Positions 1 through 9,473 of a stretch of DNA of 64,000 nt are shown here, piece by piece. Source of the DNA: Alcanivoracaceae bacterium (GTDB taxonomy: Bacteria; Pseudomonadota; Gammaproteobacteria; Pseudomonadales; Alcanivoracaceae). The notes beneath the pieces were generated by a model. That model did no database searches. It had not been told where the DNA came from and saw only the letters and a list, made by a program, of their open reading frames with translations. The stretch spans positions 1,064,126 through 1,128,125 of the forward strand of contig JARGPU010000001.1 of NCBI GenBank assembly GCA_029210325.1, in the 5' to 3' direction. A program made the translations under genes and the position numbers. Each line of letters begins with the position of its first letter. Position 1 is the stretch's first letter.

Positions 1-649
1 TATCAGCGCTTTCACTTTGCAGCCGGTAGTGGACAAGGCGGCTATTGGCGCCGGCCTGAACATGAGTCAGAGCATTGGTTAGCACCGGACCGCTGCCGAG
101 GTAGTGCTCAATAATGGTTAGCTCACTGCCTTCCGCCAGCTCAACCTGGAGCCGGTTGGTGGTATGACATGGTGTCTGGGCCTGATTGAAAAATACCAGA
201 TGAACGATGCCGGGTACCTTGACGTTGGGCTCGGTTTTGAGCAGCAGGCCATCGCTGAGGCTGGCCGTATTAAGCCAGCCAAAGAAGGTATCAGGGGGCG
301 CATCATTGATGCTCTCTGCTGACAGCGGAGTAACGGACAGTCCCTTGGGAAGTGCCGGTAACTGCCCGGTTAATGCGCCATTGCCGATCACAATCACGCA
401 GTCGCCCAGTGAAGGAATAGAGGATGCAATATCTGCATCCGCGTCCAGGGCTGGAGCAGCACGCTCAAGCTGTCCGGCGGTCAGCGCGTTAAGCCCGGTA
501 TACTTCCAGGCCTCCTGTTTTTTCTCTGGAAAAGGCAGCAGTCTGAGCTTGTCCAGCGCTTCGCTACGGCGTGCCGTCAGCCCATCCTGGGGCTGCGTGG
601 CGCTGGCCAGCGTGACAGAGTTTTGTTTTAGCTGTTCGGCCGGAGTCAT
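1..649 (-). CDS. sufD: SufD, Fe-S cluster assembly scaffold component (3' part outside window)
   Basis: SufD partners SufB and SufC in the cytosolic SUF scaffold that builds Fe-S clusters, and is linked to iron acquisition for the cluster. The visible part begins MTPAEQLKQNSV and runs open for about 216 codons to the window edge. It has the usual SufD N-terminal region (PEKKQEAWKYTGLNAL) followed by the start of the beta-helix core. The ATG overlaps the sufC TGA (ATGA), so the two are translationally coupled. The identification relies on SufD-like sequence plus position after sufB-sufC. The C-terminal half and any following sufS/sufE genes lie outside the window. Confidence 0.9.
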   Translation of the reverse strand, partial: MTPAEQLKQNSVTLASATQPQDGLTARRSEALDKLRLLPFPEKKQEAWKYTGLNALTAGQLERAAPALDADADIASSIPSLGDCVIVIGNGALTGQLPALPKGLSVTPLSAESINDAPPDTFFGWLNTASLSDGLLLKTEPNVKVPGIVHLVFFNQAQTPCHTTNRLQVELAEGSELTIIEHYLGSGPVLTNALTHVQAGANSRLVHYRLQSESAD

Positions 650-1401
650 GCGGATTCTTCCTCTCCGGTGAGCCAGCCGTAACCTTTCTGCTCCAGTTCC
701 AGAGCCAGTTCCTTGCCCCCGGACTTAATAATGCGGCCATCCGCCAGAACATGGACAAAGTCCGGAACAATATAGTCGAGCAGGCGCTGATAGTGGGTCA
801 CCAGAACGATGGAGCGTTCCGGGCTACGCAGTGCATTTACCCCTTTGGCCACTACTTGCAGGGCATCGATATCCAGACCGGAGTCGGTTTCATCCAACAA
901 CGCCAGCTTCGGTTCCAGCAACATCATCTGCATGATTTCGTTGCGCTTCTTTTCACCGCCGGAGAAGCCTTCGTTGACCCCGCGCTTAAGGAACTGCTGA
1001 TCCAGATTAACGTGTTGGCATGCTTCGCGGGCACGACGCAGCAGGGTAACCGCATCCAGCGGTTCCTTGCCCTGGGCGGCGCGCACAGCCTCCAGTGAGG
1101 CTTTGAGGAATTCCATATTGGACACCCCGGGGATTTCCACCGGGTATTGGAATGCCAGAAAAATGCCGGCCCGGGCACGCTCTTCGGTTTCCATATCGGC
1201 AAGGGGCTTGCCTTCGAACAGCACTTCGCCGCTGGTGATCTCATAGCCATCACGGCCGGCCAGCACATTGGACAGGGTGCTTTTGCCGGAGCCATTTGGT
1301 CCCATGATGGCGTGTACTTCGCCCGGTTTAACCGTCAGCGTAAGGCCTTTGAGGATTTCCTTGCCTTCGACGGCAGCGTGCAGATCGCGAACTTCGAGCA
1401 T
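646..1401 (-). CDS. sufC: SufC, ABC-type ATPase of the SUF scaffold
   Basis: Cytosolic ATPase that drives conformational change of SufB/SufD during Fe-S cluster assembly. The 251-residue protein has Walker A GPNGSGKST, the signature FSGGEKKRNE, Walker B with LLDETDSGLD, and the switch His in VLVTHY. Its length matches E. coli SufC (248). The chosen start MLEVRDL fits the family; the longer open frame upstream only adds read-through of the sufB-sufC gap. It lies 43 bp after sufB and overlaps sufD by 4 bp, and is expected to be co-transcribed from the IscR-controlled promoter upstream of sufB. Confidence 0.97.
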   Translation of the reverse strand: MLEVRDLHAAVEGKEILKGLTLTVKPGEVHAIMGPNGSGKSTLSNVLAGRDGYEITSGEVLFEGKPLADMETEERARAGIFLAFQYPVEIPGVSNMEFLKASLEAVRAAQGKEPLDAVTLLRRAREACQHVNLDQQFLKRGVNEGFSGGEKKRNEIMQMMLLEPKLALLDETDSGLDIDALQVVAKGVNALRSPERSIVLVTHYQRLLDYIVPDFVHVLADGRIIKSGGKELALELEQKGYGWLTGEEESA

Positions 1402-1444
1402 GTGCGTGTCCTGAATATGTAATAAATCAATCAGTGTTGCGGAG

Positions 1445-2887
1445 TTAACCAACCGAGCCTTCGAGGCTGACCTCGAGAAGCTTGCCGGCTTCCACGGCAA
1501 ACTCCATCGGCAGTTCCCGGAACACTTCCTTGCAGAAACCATTAACAATCATGGATACCGCTTTTTCGGTATCGATGCCGCGTTGCCGGCACAGGAACAG
1601 CTGGTCGTCACTGACCTTGGAGGTAGTGGCTTCGTGTTCCAGCGTCGCCGACGGGTTGCGGCTTTCTATATAGGGGAAGGTGTGAGCGCCACACTGGTCA
1701 CCGATCAACAGTGAGTCGCACTGGGTGAAGTTGCGCGCCCCTTCCGCTCGAGGGCTGATGCGCACCAGGCCGCGATAGGTATTCTCACTGCGGCCGGCGG
1801 AAATGCCTTTGGAAATGATGGTGCTTTTGGTGTTCTTGCCCATATGGATCATTTTGGTGCCGGTGTCGGCCTGCTGGCGTCCACGGGTCAGGGCCACTGA
1901 GTAAAATTCACCTACCGAGTTATCGCCACGCAGAATCACGCTGGGGTATTTCCAGGTAATGGCCGAACCGGTCTCTACCTGAGTCCAGGAAATGTGGGCG
2001 TTTTCATGGGCGACACCGCGCTTGGTAACGAAGTTATAAATGCCGCCACGGCCCTCTTCATCGCCCGGATACCAGTTCTGTACGGTTGAGTACTTGATCT
2101 TGGCATCCTTGCGAGCCACCAGCTCGACTACCGCTGCATGCAGCTGATTTTCATCTCGCATGGGGGCGGTACAGCCTTCCAGATAGCTGACCTGACTGCC
2201 TTCATCAGCAACGATCAGGGTGCGCTCGAACTGGCCGGTCTTGGCTTCGTTAATGCGGAAATAGGTGGATAGCTCCATGGGGCACTTCACCCCCTTGGGG
2301 ATGTAGACGAAGGAGCCATCAGAGAACACTGCAGAGTTCAGCGCGGCGTAAAAGTTGTCGCCCTGGGGGACCACCGAGCCGAGGTATTCCTTGATTAGCT
2401 CCGGGTACTCATGCACGGCTTCGGAGATTGAGCAAAAAATCACCCCGGCTTCTTTGAGTTTGCCGCGAAAGGTGGTGCCGATAGAAACCGAGTCAAATAC
2501 TGCATCCACGGCGACGCCGGCCAAGGCGGCCTGCTCATGCAGGGGAATGCCAAGCTTTTCGTAGGTGCGCAGCAGCTCCGGGTCGACCTCATCAAGGCTC
2601 TGAGGGCGATCCGCCATGCTCTTGGGGGCCGAGAAGTAGGACACCTCATTGAAGTCGATTGGCGGGTGGTGGATGTGGGCCCATTGCGGCGGGGTCATCT
2701 TCAACCACTTTTGGTATGCCGCCAGACGCCACTCAAGCAGCCACTCGGGCTCGCCCTTACGTGACGAGATATGGCGGATCACGCTCTCATCCAGCCCCGG
2801 GGGCAGGGTTTCCGACTCTACGGAGGTGGTAAAGCCGGCGGCATATTCGCGGCGTACCAGTTTGTCGATTTCGGCTTCTGTGCTCAT
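1445..2887 (-). CDS. sufB: SufB, Fe-S cluster scaffold subunit
   Basis: Scaffold on which the nascent Fe-S cluster is assembled in the SufBC2D complex. The 480-residue protein shows the conserved SufB C-terminal signatures [13 protein letters not shown], which holds the essential Cys, and [16 protein letters not shown], which holds the cluster-region His/Glu. The start [10 protein letters not shown] is preceded by GGAGATCC; an 11-residue in-frame extension upstream lacks support. It is the first gene of sufB-sufC-sufD. No iscR or Rrf2-type gene lies directly upstream, where the next gene (ndk) is divergent, so the regulator that reads the operator at 2942-2966 must be encoded elsewhere. Confidence 0.97.
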   Translation of the reverse strand: MSTEAEIDKLVRREYAAGFTTSVESETLPPGLDESVIRHISSRKGEPEWLLEWRLAAYQKWLKMTPPQWAHIHHPPIDFNEVSYFSAPKSMADRPQSLDEVDPELLRTYEKLGIPLHEQAALAGVAVDAVFDSVSIGTTFRGKLKEAGVIFCSISEAVHEYPELIKEYLGSVVPQGDNFYAALNSAVFSDGSFVYIPKGVKCPMELSTYFRINEAKTGQFERTLIVADEGSQVSYLEGCTAPMRDENQLHAAVVELVARKDAKIKYSTVQNWYPGDEEGRGGIYNFVTKRGVAHENAHISWTQVETGSAITWKYPSVILRGDNSVGEFYSVALTRGRQQADTGTKMIHMGKNTKSTIISKGISAGRSENTYRGLVRISPRAEGARNFTQCDSLLIGDQCGAHTFPYIESRNPSATLEHEATTSKVSDDQLFLCRQRGIDTEKAVSMIVNGFCKEVFRELPMEFAVEAGKLLEVSLEGSVG

Positions 2888-2932
2888 CTTGGATCTCCCC
2901 GCCCGTGCGGCTGTTCGCACCGGTGCTGCGGA

Positions 2933-2962
2933 ATTGTCTCAATACTTGACTAAAACAGTCAA
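2933..2962 (-). promoter_or_regulatory. Candidate suf operon promoter
   Basis: On the minus strand a -35 like TTGACT (plus 2957-2962), an 18-bp spacer and a -10 like GACAAT (plus 2933-2938) precede sufB by about 45 bp. The -35 lies inside the IscR-type operator, so repressor binding would exclude RNA polymerase. The -10 matches the sigma70 consensus at four of six positions. This is a prediction from sequence only. Confidence 0.5.
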
Positions 2963-2966
2963 CTAT
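2942..2966 (-). promoter_or_regulatory. Type 1 IscR-binding site upstream of sufB
   Basis: A 25-bp near-palindrome reads ATACTTGACT, five bases AAAAC, then AGTCAACTAT. Every informative position fits the published type 1 (2Fe-2S IscR) consensus of ATA-S-YY-GACT, R-WWW-Y, AGTC-RR-S-TAT. It overlaps the candidate sufB -35 element. Known biology: holo-IscR represses through type 1 sites. Inference: sufBCD here is repressed when clusters are plentiful and induced under iron or oxidative stress. Confidence 0.85.
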
Positions 2967-3095
2967 TGATCTATTGAACTCGGCTTGCTGCTGGCTGCCT
3001 CTAGCGGCTATCTCAGGTGATAGTAGGTAAGTGAACGCTCACAAAATACCGCTGTCACAGCCGCCGCAGTGGTATAAAAAGAGGCACTGCATGCG

Positions 3096-3101
3096 TATAA
3101 T
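3096..3101 (+). promoter_or_regulatory. -10 element of the ndk promoter
   Basis: A perfect TATAAT 84 bp before the ndk start, within TGCGTATAAT. No good -35 is visible at 16-18 bp spacing. It is the likeliest start of the ndk-rlmN-pilW-rodZ transcript. Confidence 0.5.
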
Positions 3102-3185
3102 GCCGCCCTCCCGTGCATGGCGCCGGTGAAGGGGCCGCCACGGGGCGCAACTTTATCCCAAACTCGAGTCGAAAGAGAGGATCAG

Positions 3186-3617
3186 ATGGCTGTAGAACGT
3201 ACCCTGTCCATTATCAAGCCCGATGCTGTGGCAAAAAATGTCATCGGCGAGATTGTTGGTCGTTTCGAAAAGGCTGACCTTCGGGTTGTGGCCATGAAGA
3301 TGGTCCATCTGTCTGAAGAAAAGGCTGGCGGCTTCTACGCTGAGCACAAGGAGCGTCCGTTCTTTAAGGATCTGGTGTCCTTTATGACCTCTGGCCCGGT
3401 AGTAGTGCAGGTGCTGGAAGGCGAAGGCGCAGTGGCCAAGAATCGTGACCTGATGGGCGCTACTAACCCGAAGGACGCGGCTGCCGGTACCATTCGTGCA
3501 GACTTCGCCAGCACCATTGATGAAAACGCGGTACACGGTTCCGACTCGACTGCTTCAGCCGAGCGCGAAATCGGTTACTTCTTTACCGCTGATGAGCTCT
3601 GCGCCCGTACCCGCTAA
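3186..3617 (+). CDS. ndk: Nucleoside diphosphate kinase
   Basis: Transfers the gamma phosphate between nucleoside tri- and diphosphates through a phospho-His intermediate, balancing NTP and dNTP pools in the cytosol. The 143-residue protein has the usual length. The active-site His is H117 in NAVHGSDS, and the N-terminus [12 protein letters not shown] is diagnostic. The start is the ATG after GAGAGGATCAG; an in-frame upstream extension has no family support. It heads the conserved run ndk-rlmN-pilW-rodZ-ispG-hisS-yfgM-bamB-der. Confidence 0.97.
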   Translation: MAVERTLSIIKPDAVAKNVIGEIVGRFEKADLRVVAMKMVHLSEEKAGGFYAEHKERPFFKDLVSFMTSGPVVVQVLEGEGAVAKNRDLMGATNPKDAAAGTIRADFASTIDENAVHGSDSTASAEREIGYFFTADELCARTR

Positions 3618-3638
3618 GCGCAGGCTCCCGGAGCTGTT

Positions 3639-4775
3639 ATGACTGACAAGATCAATCTGCTAGGCCTGTCCTGCATCGAGATGGAAGAGTTTTTTCTTTC
3701 CCTGGGAGAGAAGAAATACCGTGCCCATCAAATGCTCAAGTGGATGCACATCCATCAGGCGGACAGTTTTGAGCAGATGACTGATGTTGGTAAGAAGCTT
3801 CGTGAAAAGCTCTCGGAAATTGCCGAGATCCGTGCCCCGGAAATCCTCCATGAGGGGGTTTCCCGGGACGGCACCCGTAAATGGGTATTCAAAGTCGATG
3901 GCGGTGGTGCCATCGAAACCGTATTTATTCCGGATGGCCGCCGCGGCACTTTATGTGTGTCTTCGCAGGTGGGTTGTTCGGTGGATTGCAGTTTCTGCTC
4001 CACGGGCAAGCAGGGCTTCCAGAGAGACCTGACCAGCGCCGAGATTATCGGCCAGGTGTGGTTGGCAAGCCGTTCTTTCGGGCCGCGCAAGAATCTTGGC
4101 GAACATCCGATTACCAATGTTGTCATGATGGGTATGGGTGAGCCCCTGCTTAACTTCGACAATGTGGTGCGATCCATGCGGGTGATGAAAGACGATCTGG
4201 CTTACGGCATCTCGAAAAAGCGCATTACGCTGTCCACTTCGGGTGTGGTGCCGATGATTGATCGGCTATCTGATGAGCTTGATGTGTCGTTGGCCATTTC
4301 CCTGCATGCACCTAATGATGAGTTGCGTGACAAACTGGTGCCCCTGAATCGCAAATATCCGTTGACAGAGCTGCTGGCGGCCTGTCGCCGTTACAGTGAC
4401 AGGCGCCCGGACAAGCGCAAGAGCATCACCATGGAATACGTGATGCTGAAGGGTATCAACGACCAGCCTGAGCACGCACGCCAGTTGGTTAAGCTGCTTG
4501 GTAATCTGCCGGTGAAGCTGAACCTGATTCCGTTTAATCCATTTCCCCATGCTGGCTACGAGCGCTCTACCAGAAGCGATATTCTGGCATTCCACAAACT
4601 CCTCAATGATCGTGGTGTGCTGACCACTGTGCGCACCACTCGGGGTGACGATATTGATGCGGCTTGTGGCCAGTTGGTCGGTGATGTGATGGACCGTACC
4701 CGGCGCAGTGAGCGCTGGCAAAAAGAAGTGTTTCTGCGCGCCGGCGATTCTGCCGACGGCGTTGTGGCATCTTGA
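3639..4775 (+). CDS. rlmN: Dual-specificity 23S rRNA A2503 / tRNA A37 C2-methyltransferase RlmN
   Basis: Radical-SAM enzyme that methylates C2 of A2503 in 23S rRNA and A37 of some tRNAs, affecting translational fidelity. The 378-residue protein carries the CxxxCxxC cluster motif in [13 protein letters not shown]. The late Cys that carries the methyl group sits in DIDAACGQL, and VGCSVDC and MGMGEPLLN are further family signatures. A good Shine-Dalgarno (CCGGAG) lies 6 bp before the ATG. It is 21 bp downstream of ndk and 8 bp before pilW. Confidence 0.97.
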   Translation: MTDKINLLGLSCIEMEEFFLSLGEKKYRAHQMLKWMHIHQADSFEQMTDVGKKLREKLSEIAEIRAPEILHEGVSRDGTRKWVFKVDGGGAIETVFIPDGRRGTLCVSSQVGCSVDCSFCSTGKQGFQRDLTSAEIIGQVWLASRSFGPRKNLGEHPITNVVMMGMGEPLLNFDNVVRSMRVMKDDLAYGISKKRITLSTSGVVPMIDRLSDELDVSLAISLHAPNDELRDKLVPLNRKYPLTELLAACRRYSDRRPDKRKSITMEYVMLKGINDQPEHARQLVKLLGNLPVKLNLIPFNPFPHAGYERSTRSDILAFHKLLNDRGVLTTVRTTRGDDIDAACGQLVGDVMDRTRRSERWQKEVFLRAGDSADGVVAS

Positions 4776-4783
4776 GGAACACT

Positions 4784-5566
4784 ATGAAAGCTACATATCA
4801 GATTACCACTCGATTGATTACCGCTGTGCTGGCGCTGCTACTGGCCAGCTGCATGGTGCTTGAGAAACAGGCACCTCCGAATGCCGATATGGCAGTATCA
4901 AGACGTATTTCTGCAGGGTTTGAATATCTGCAGATGGGTCAGCCGTCCGAGGCTCGCCGACATATTTCCAAGGCGCTTGAGCATGATTCCCGTAGTCCTG
5001 AAGCGCACAATGCCATGGCTCTTTTGTATCGCTATGAAGGCGATCAGGAGCGTGCTGAAGATCACTTCCGTAAATCTATTCGTTATAACCGCGACTTCTC
5101 TTTGGCTCGCAACAACTATGGCGTCATGTTGCTCTCCCAGCGCCGTTATAAAGAAGCGCTTGAGCAATTCAGCATTGCCGCAGACGACCCCTCCTATGAC
5201 AACCGGGCCATTGCCTTTGAGAACAAGGGGCGAGCCCTTGCGGTGATGGAACGTCCGGATGAGGCGCTGGAAGCCTTCAATACTTCATTGCGGCTTAAGT
5301 CTGACGCTGTCGAGCCATTGCTTGAAATCGCCTGGATCTACTTCCGGCGCGATGATGTAAAAATGGCTAATCGAGCCTATAGCGCCTATGAGCAGCGTGC
5401 CGGAGCCCAGCCGGCGAGAGGCCTTTGGTTGGGTATTCAGTTGGCTGCCATAGACAACAAGGAAGACAAGCTGGCCAGTTTTGAGCTGGCGCTGGACAAA
5501 CTCTTTCCTGGTTCGCCGGAGCATCGCGAGTGGCGCAACTGGGTGGCTCAGGGGCGCAAGTCATGA
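4784..5566 (+). CDS. pilW: PilW/PilF, type IV pilus pilotin lipoprotein
   Basis: Outer-membrane lipoprotein with TPR repeats that stabilises or localises the PilQ secretin for type IV pilus assembly. The 260-residue product has a signal peptide ending in lipobox LLASC (lipidated Cys about residue 23), then TPR-like helix pairs such as PEAHNAMALLYRYEGD and SLARNNYGVMLL. ATG MKATYQ is chosen because GAGGAA lies 6-8 bp upstream; a TTG 12 bp earlier would overlap rlmN. It overlaps rodZ by 4 bp. The rlmN-pilW-rodZ order is standard in pilus-bearing gammaproteobacteria. Confidence 0.93.
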   Translation: MKATYQITTRLITAVLALLLASCMVLEKQAPPNADMAVSRRISAGFEYLQMGQPSEARRHISKALEHDSRSPEAHNAMALLYRYEGDQERAEDHFRKSIRYNRDFSLARNNYGVMLLSQRRYKEALEQFSIAADDPSYDNRAIAFENKGRALAVMERPDEALEAFNTSLRLKSDAVEPLLEIAWIYFRRDDVKMANRAYSAYEQRAGAQPARGLWLGIQLAAIDNKEDKLASFELALDKLFPGSPEHREWRNWVAQGRKS

Positions 5567-6354
5567 GTGAGACAGAAGGCGGAAGACTGTTGTTGCCAGG
5601 AGAGCGGCTGCGCTCGGGGCGTCAAGCTCTGGGGTTCAGTGAGGCTGATATCGCTGCGCGCATGCACCTTTCGGTGAGCTATATTCGCGCTCTTGAAACG
5701 GACGATTACAAGCGTCTGCCGAATGCTGCTTTCGTGCGCGGATACATCAAGAATTACGCCAAGCTGGTGAATCTGCCGGCGGATGAACTGGTCAGCCTGT
5801 TCCAGCAGATTGATCAGGAAAAGACCGCGGATGAGCCGGCGCCGCTGCCGGCTAGCAGTCCTGCCCATGACAAGCGCTTATGGTGGGTCGGCGGAGCGAT
5901 TGGTTTTGTTGTTGCCATTTGGCTGTTCTGGCCGGCATCCGTTGACTCACCGGCCAGGAGTGAGTCGCCCGCTTTTGTTGAGCTCGATGCTCAGCCTTTT
6001 GACGATGCCGAGGCTGATAATGTCGATGAAGAAAGCCAGCCATTGCCGGATGATGCCGAGGTCCAGCCGCAGGCTGAGCCAGCGGCGACACAAGAGTTGC
6101 CAGAGGCGTCTGCGGAAGACCGCTTGGTTGTCAGTTTTAGTGAGCTCTGCTGGTTGCGGGTTCGCGATGTAAACGGCGAAGAGCTTTATGTTGGCCAGCG
6201 CGACGCGGGTCAGACTCTGGAGCTTGCCGGCCAGGGGCCTTTTCGTCTGACTTTGGGTAATGCCGCAGCGGTCAGCACCATTTCCTTTAACGATGCCAGT
6301 GTCCGGGTGCCGCAGGCGGCACCGGGTCAGGTGATTACCGTTCGGGCTCCTTGA
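5563..6354 (+). CDS. rodZ: RodZ, cytoskeletal cell-shape protein
   Basis: Bitopic membrane protein linking MreB filaments to the peptidoglycan elongation machinery. Its 263 residues hold an N-terminal Xre/HTH_25 domain (about 10-80, LGFSEADIAARMHLS), an acidic or proline-rich linker, one membrane helix near residue 105-125 (LWWVGGAIGFVVAIWLFW), an acidic periplasmic linker and a C-terminal DUF4115 beta domain (about 185-260). It overlaps pilW by ATGA and is followed 17 bp later by ispG, as in most relatives. Confidence 0.92.
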   Translation: MSETEGGRLLLPGERLRSGRQALGFSEADIAARMHLSVSYIRALETDDYKRLPNAAFVRGYIKNYAKLVNLPADELVSLFQQIDQEKTADEPAPLPASSPAHDKRLWWVGGAIGFVVAIWLFWPASVDSPARSESPAFVELDAQPFDDAEADNVDEESQPLPDDAEVQPQAEPAATQELPEASAEDRLVVSFSELCWLRVRDVNGEELYVGQRDAGQTLELAGQGPFRLTLGNAAAVSTISFNDASVRVPQAAPGQVITVRAP

Positions 6355-6371
6355 GCCTTTGAGGTGTCGTG

Positions 6372-7493
6372 ATGCATTCCGAAATTGATATCAAACGGCG
6401 GCCGACGCGCAAGATCATGGTTGGTAAAGTTGCGGTGGGTGGCGATGCTCCCATTGCAGTACAGAGCATGACCAACACGGAAACCTGCGACGTTGATGCG
6501 ACTGTTGGCCAGATTCGCCGGCTGGAAGACGTAGGTGCAGATATTGTCCGGGTTTCTGTGCCGAGCATGGAGGCCGCCGAGGCTTTTGGTGAAATCCGCA
6601 AGCGGGTCAATGTGCCATTGGTGGCGGACATCCACTATGACTACAAGATCGCTCTGCGCGTCGCTGAGTTGGGGGTGGATTGCCTGCGCATCAACCCGGG
6701 TAATATCGGCAGAGAAGACCGTATCAGAGCGGTGGTTCAGTCGGCCAAGGATCATGGTATTCCGATCCGCATCGGCGTTAATGCGGGCTCACTGGAAAAA
6801 GAGCTGCAACGCAAATATGGCGAGCCCACCAGTGATGCTCTGGTTGAATCTGCTCTTCGCCATGCAGAAATTCTTGATCGTTACGATTTCCAGGACTTCA
6901 AGGTTAGCGTTAAAGCGTCCAATGTTTTTATGACCGTGCAGGCCTACCGCAAACTTTCCGCGCAAATTGAGCAGCCTTTGCATCTGGGTGTTACTGAGGC
7001 GGGAGTGTTGCGTTCCGGGACGGTGAAATCGTCCGTGGCGCTCGGCATGCTACTGATGGAAGGCATCGGCGACACTATTCGCATCTCGCTAGCGGCGGAT
7101 CCTGTAGAAGAAATCCGAGTCGGGTTCGATATCCTGAAAAGCCTTAATCTGCGCAAAAAGGGCGTCAATATCATTGCTTGCCCGAGCTGCTCACGGCAGA
7201 ACTTTGATGTTATTAGCACGGTGAATGAGCTGGAAGCACGGCTTGAAGATGTTAACGAGTCAGTTGATCTGGCGGTGATCGGCTGTCTGGTGAATGGCCC
7301 TGGCGAAGCGCGCGAAGTGGATGTCGGCTTGACCGGCGGCACGCCTAATAACCTGGCCTATGAAGATGGTGAAAAAAGCCATCATATTCGCGCCGAGGAC
7401 TTGGTGGTGGAGCTGGAGCGCATGGTGCGGGCCAAGGTAAAAAAAATGCGTGATGATCAGGACAAGGGCATCATTGTTCGCAGTCAGTCCTGA
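6372..7493 (+). CDS. ispG: 4-hydroxy-3-methylbut-2-en-1-yl diphosphate synthase (IspG/GcpE)
   Basis: Fe-S enzyme of the MEP isoprenoid pathway converting MEcPP to HMBPP. The 373-residue protein has the cluster ligands in [10 protein letters not shown] and [10 protein letters not shown], and the TIM-barrel stretch [19 protein letters not shown] at 6372 is preferred over GTG three bases earlier because GAGGTG sits 5-6 bp upstream. It belongs to the ndk-der run and is followed by hisS after 25 bp. As a cluster-containing enzyme it is a plausible client of the Suf system at the left of the window. Confidence 0.97.
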   Translation: MHSEIDIKRRPTRKIMVGKVAVGGDAPIAVQSMTNTETCDVDATVGQIRRLEDVGADIVRVSVPSMEAAEAFGEIRKRVNVPLVADIHYDYKIALRVAELGVDCLRINPGNIGREDRIRAVVQSAKDHGIPIRIGVNAGSLEKELQRKYGEPTSDALVESALRHAEILDRYDFQDFKVSVKASNVFMTVQAYRKLSAQIEQPLHLGVTEAGVLRSGTVKSSVALGMLLMEGIGDTIRISLAADPVEEIRVGFDILKSLNLRKKGVNIIACPSCSRQNFDVISTVNELEARLEDVNESVDLAVIGCLVNGPGEAREVDVGLTGGTPNNLAYEDGEKSHHIRAEDLVVELERMVRAKVKKMRDDQDKGIIVRSQS

Positions 7494-7518
7494 ACGTTTT
7501 TTTTCGGAGCGACCTGTT

Positions 7519-8784
7519 TTGAGTCAAAAGATTACCTCGATCCGTGGCATGAATGACATCCTGCCAGCGCAGTCCCCGCTCTGGCAGTGGCTGGAGTCTC
7601 GTGTGCGCAATCTGTTGCAGAGCTATGGCTATGGCGAAATTCGCATGCCCATAGTTGAGCATACGGAACTGTTCAAGCGCTCTATCGGCGAAGTGACCGA
7701 TATTGTCGAAAAAGAAATGTACACCTTTGATGACCGCAACGGGGATTCATTGACCCTGCGTCCGGAAGGCACCGCCAGTTGTGTCCGTGCCGCCGAGGAG
7801 CATGGTCTGCTGTATAACCAGGTGCAGCGTCTTTGGTATACCGGGCCCATGTTTCGTCACGAGCGCCCTCAGGCTGGGCGCTACCGTCAGTTTCACCAGA
7901 TCGGTGTCGAAGCCTTTGGCATGCAGGGCCCGGATATTGATGCCGAGTTAATCCTGATGACGGCCCGTCTGTGGCGTGAGTTGGGTATTAGCGATCTGGT
8001 TACTCTGGAGCTGAATAGCCTGGGTGATAGTGAAGATCGTGCTCGTTACCGTGACGCTCTGGTCGCATATTTGTCCCAGCATATTGACGCCCTCGATGAA
8101 GACAGCCGCCGCCGGCTGGAAAAAAATCCGCTGCGTATTCTCGATAGTAAGGATGCCGGCACCCGAGAGGTGCTGCACAATGCGCCTCGCTTTGATGATT
8201 TTCTTGGCGAGCAGGCCAAAGAGCATTTTGCCGGGTTGCGAGAGGTGCTCGACGCTGCCGGTATTAGTTATCGACTGAATCCGGCACTGGTGCGTGGTCT
8301 GGATTATTACGGCAAGACCGTATTCGAATGGGTCACCGATGCGCTTGGCGCTCAGGGTACGGTGTGCGCTGGCGGGCGCTATGATGGTTTGGTGTCACAG
8401 CTGGGTGGCAAACCGACACCGGCGGTGGGCTTTGCCATGGGGGTGGAGCGGTTGATTCTGTTGCTTGAGCAGCGAGTGCCAGAATTGCCTGCATCCGCAG
8501 ATATATATCTGGTATCAACTGTGGCTCCCGCTGCGGCCCTGATGCTGGCAGAAGAGTTGCGCGCGGCACTGCCGCAGCTGAGAGTTCAGAGTCACTGCGG
8601 TGCAGGCAGTCTCAAGAGTCAGATGAAAAAAGCCGATAAAAGCGGTGCCCGCTGGGCCCTGATTGTTGGCGAAGATGAGCTTGCTGCCGGAGAAATTACT
8701 CTGAAGCCATTGCGCGCTGACAGTGAGCAACAACGTATTGCCCGGGCGACGCTGGCGGATGCGCTAGCGGCGCTGATCAAATAA
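7519..8784 (+). CDS. hisS: Histidyl-tRNA synthetase
   Basis: Class II aminoacyl-tRNA synthetase charging tRNA-His. The 421-residue protein has motif 1 ([12 protein letters not shown]), motif 2 ([15 protein letters not shown]), the histidine-binding [11 protein letters not shown] and motif 3 (GGRYDGL to GFAMGVERL), then an anticodon-binding C-terminal domain. The family N-terminus SQKITSIRG begins at a TTG codon 9 bp after CGGAG. The open frame continues 23 codons upstream into ispG, but that extension is not family-like. TTG initiation may keep expression low. Confidence 0.95.
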   Translation: MSQKITSIRGMNDILPAQSPLWQWLESRVRNLLQSYGYGEIRMPIVEHTELFKRSIGEVTDIVEKEMYTFDDRNGDSLTLRPEGTASCVRAAEEHGLLYNQVQRLWYTGPMFRHERPQAGRYRQFHQIGVEAFGMQGPDIDAELILMTARLWRELGISDLVTLELNSLGDSEDRARYRDALVAYLSQHIDALDEDSRRRLEKNPLRILDSKDAGTREVLHNAPRFDDFLGEQAKEHFAGLREVLDAAGISYRLNPALVRGLDYYGKTVFEWVTDALGAQGTVCAGGRYDGLVSQLGGKPTPAVGFAMGVERLILLLEQRVPELPASADIYLVSTVAPAAALMLAEELRAALPQLRVQSHCGAGSLKSQMKKADKSGARWALIVGEDELAAGEITLKPLRADSEQQRIARATLADALAALIK

Positions 8785-8813
8785 GCAGTCCAGTTAATCA
8801 AGGAGAGCGGTAA

Positions 8814-9473
8814 ATGGTCGACTATAGCGAAGAAGAACAGGTCGAAAGACTGCGTAAGTGGTGGGATGAGAACGGCACTTCGATTGTTGTTGCCGTATTG
8901 CTTTCGGTTGCCGCACTGTGGGGCTGGCGCGAGTGGCAAGACAGCAGTCAGGAGAAAGCTCAGGCCGCTTCCGAGATTTATCAGCAGATGATCGGCGCTA
9001 TGGAGCAGTCTCGGGCGATGGCCGGTGCTGAAGGCGCCAGTGATGCGGTGCGCAGTGCAGCAGATCAGCTGGTGGCTGACTATGCTTCAACTTCCTATGC
9101 GGATTATGCGCGTTTGGCTTTGGCCGCTCTTGCGGTTAATGAAGAGTCCTATGCCGATGCTGCAGCACAGTTGCGCGAGGTGATGGACTCACCGGCTACC
9201 GCTTCACTGGGCTGGACTGCTCGCGCTCGCCTTGCCCGGGTACTGCTGCATAGTGGTGACCTCGATGGGTCCAAGCAAGCGCTGAACGCGTCCTGGCCAG
9301 AGCCCTGGTTGGGACAGGTTTTTGAGTTGCGTGGCGATCTGGCTCGTGCCCAGGGTGATGTGGATGCCGCCCGCGAGGCGTACCAGTCTGCCCTGCAGGC
9401 GCTGCAGACTGATGGTGGCGGTCATCGGGAGCTGGTACAGATGAAGCTTGATGATCTGGTGCCGGCATCCTGA
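8814..9473 (+). CDS. yfgM: YfgM, SecYEG-associated membrane protein
   Basis: Single-pass inner-membrane protein; in E. coli YfgM binds the SecYEG translocon with PpiD and assists periplasmic proteins. The 219 residues comprise a short cytosolic N-terminus (YSEEEQVERLRKWWDENG), one membrane helix at about 23-42 and a periplasmic TPR-like domain rich in Ala (for example SYADYARLALAAL). It lies between hisS and bamB, its conserved position, and its TGA overlaps the bamB ATG by one base. Confidence 0.92.
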   Translation: MVDYSEEEQVERLRKWWDENGTSIVVAVLLSVAALWGWREWQDSSQEKAQAASEIYQQMIGAMEQSRAMAGAEGASDAVRSAADQLVADYASTSYADYARLALAALAVNEESYADAAAQLREVMDSPATASLGWTARARLARVLLHSGDLDGSKQALNASWPEPWLGQVFELRGDLARAQGDVDAAREAYQSALQALQTDGGGHRELVQMKLDDLVPAS

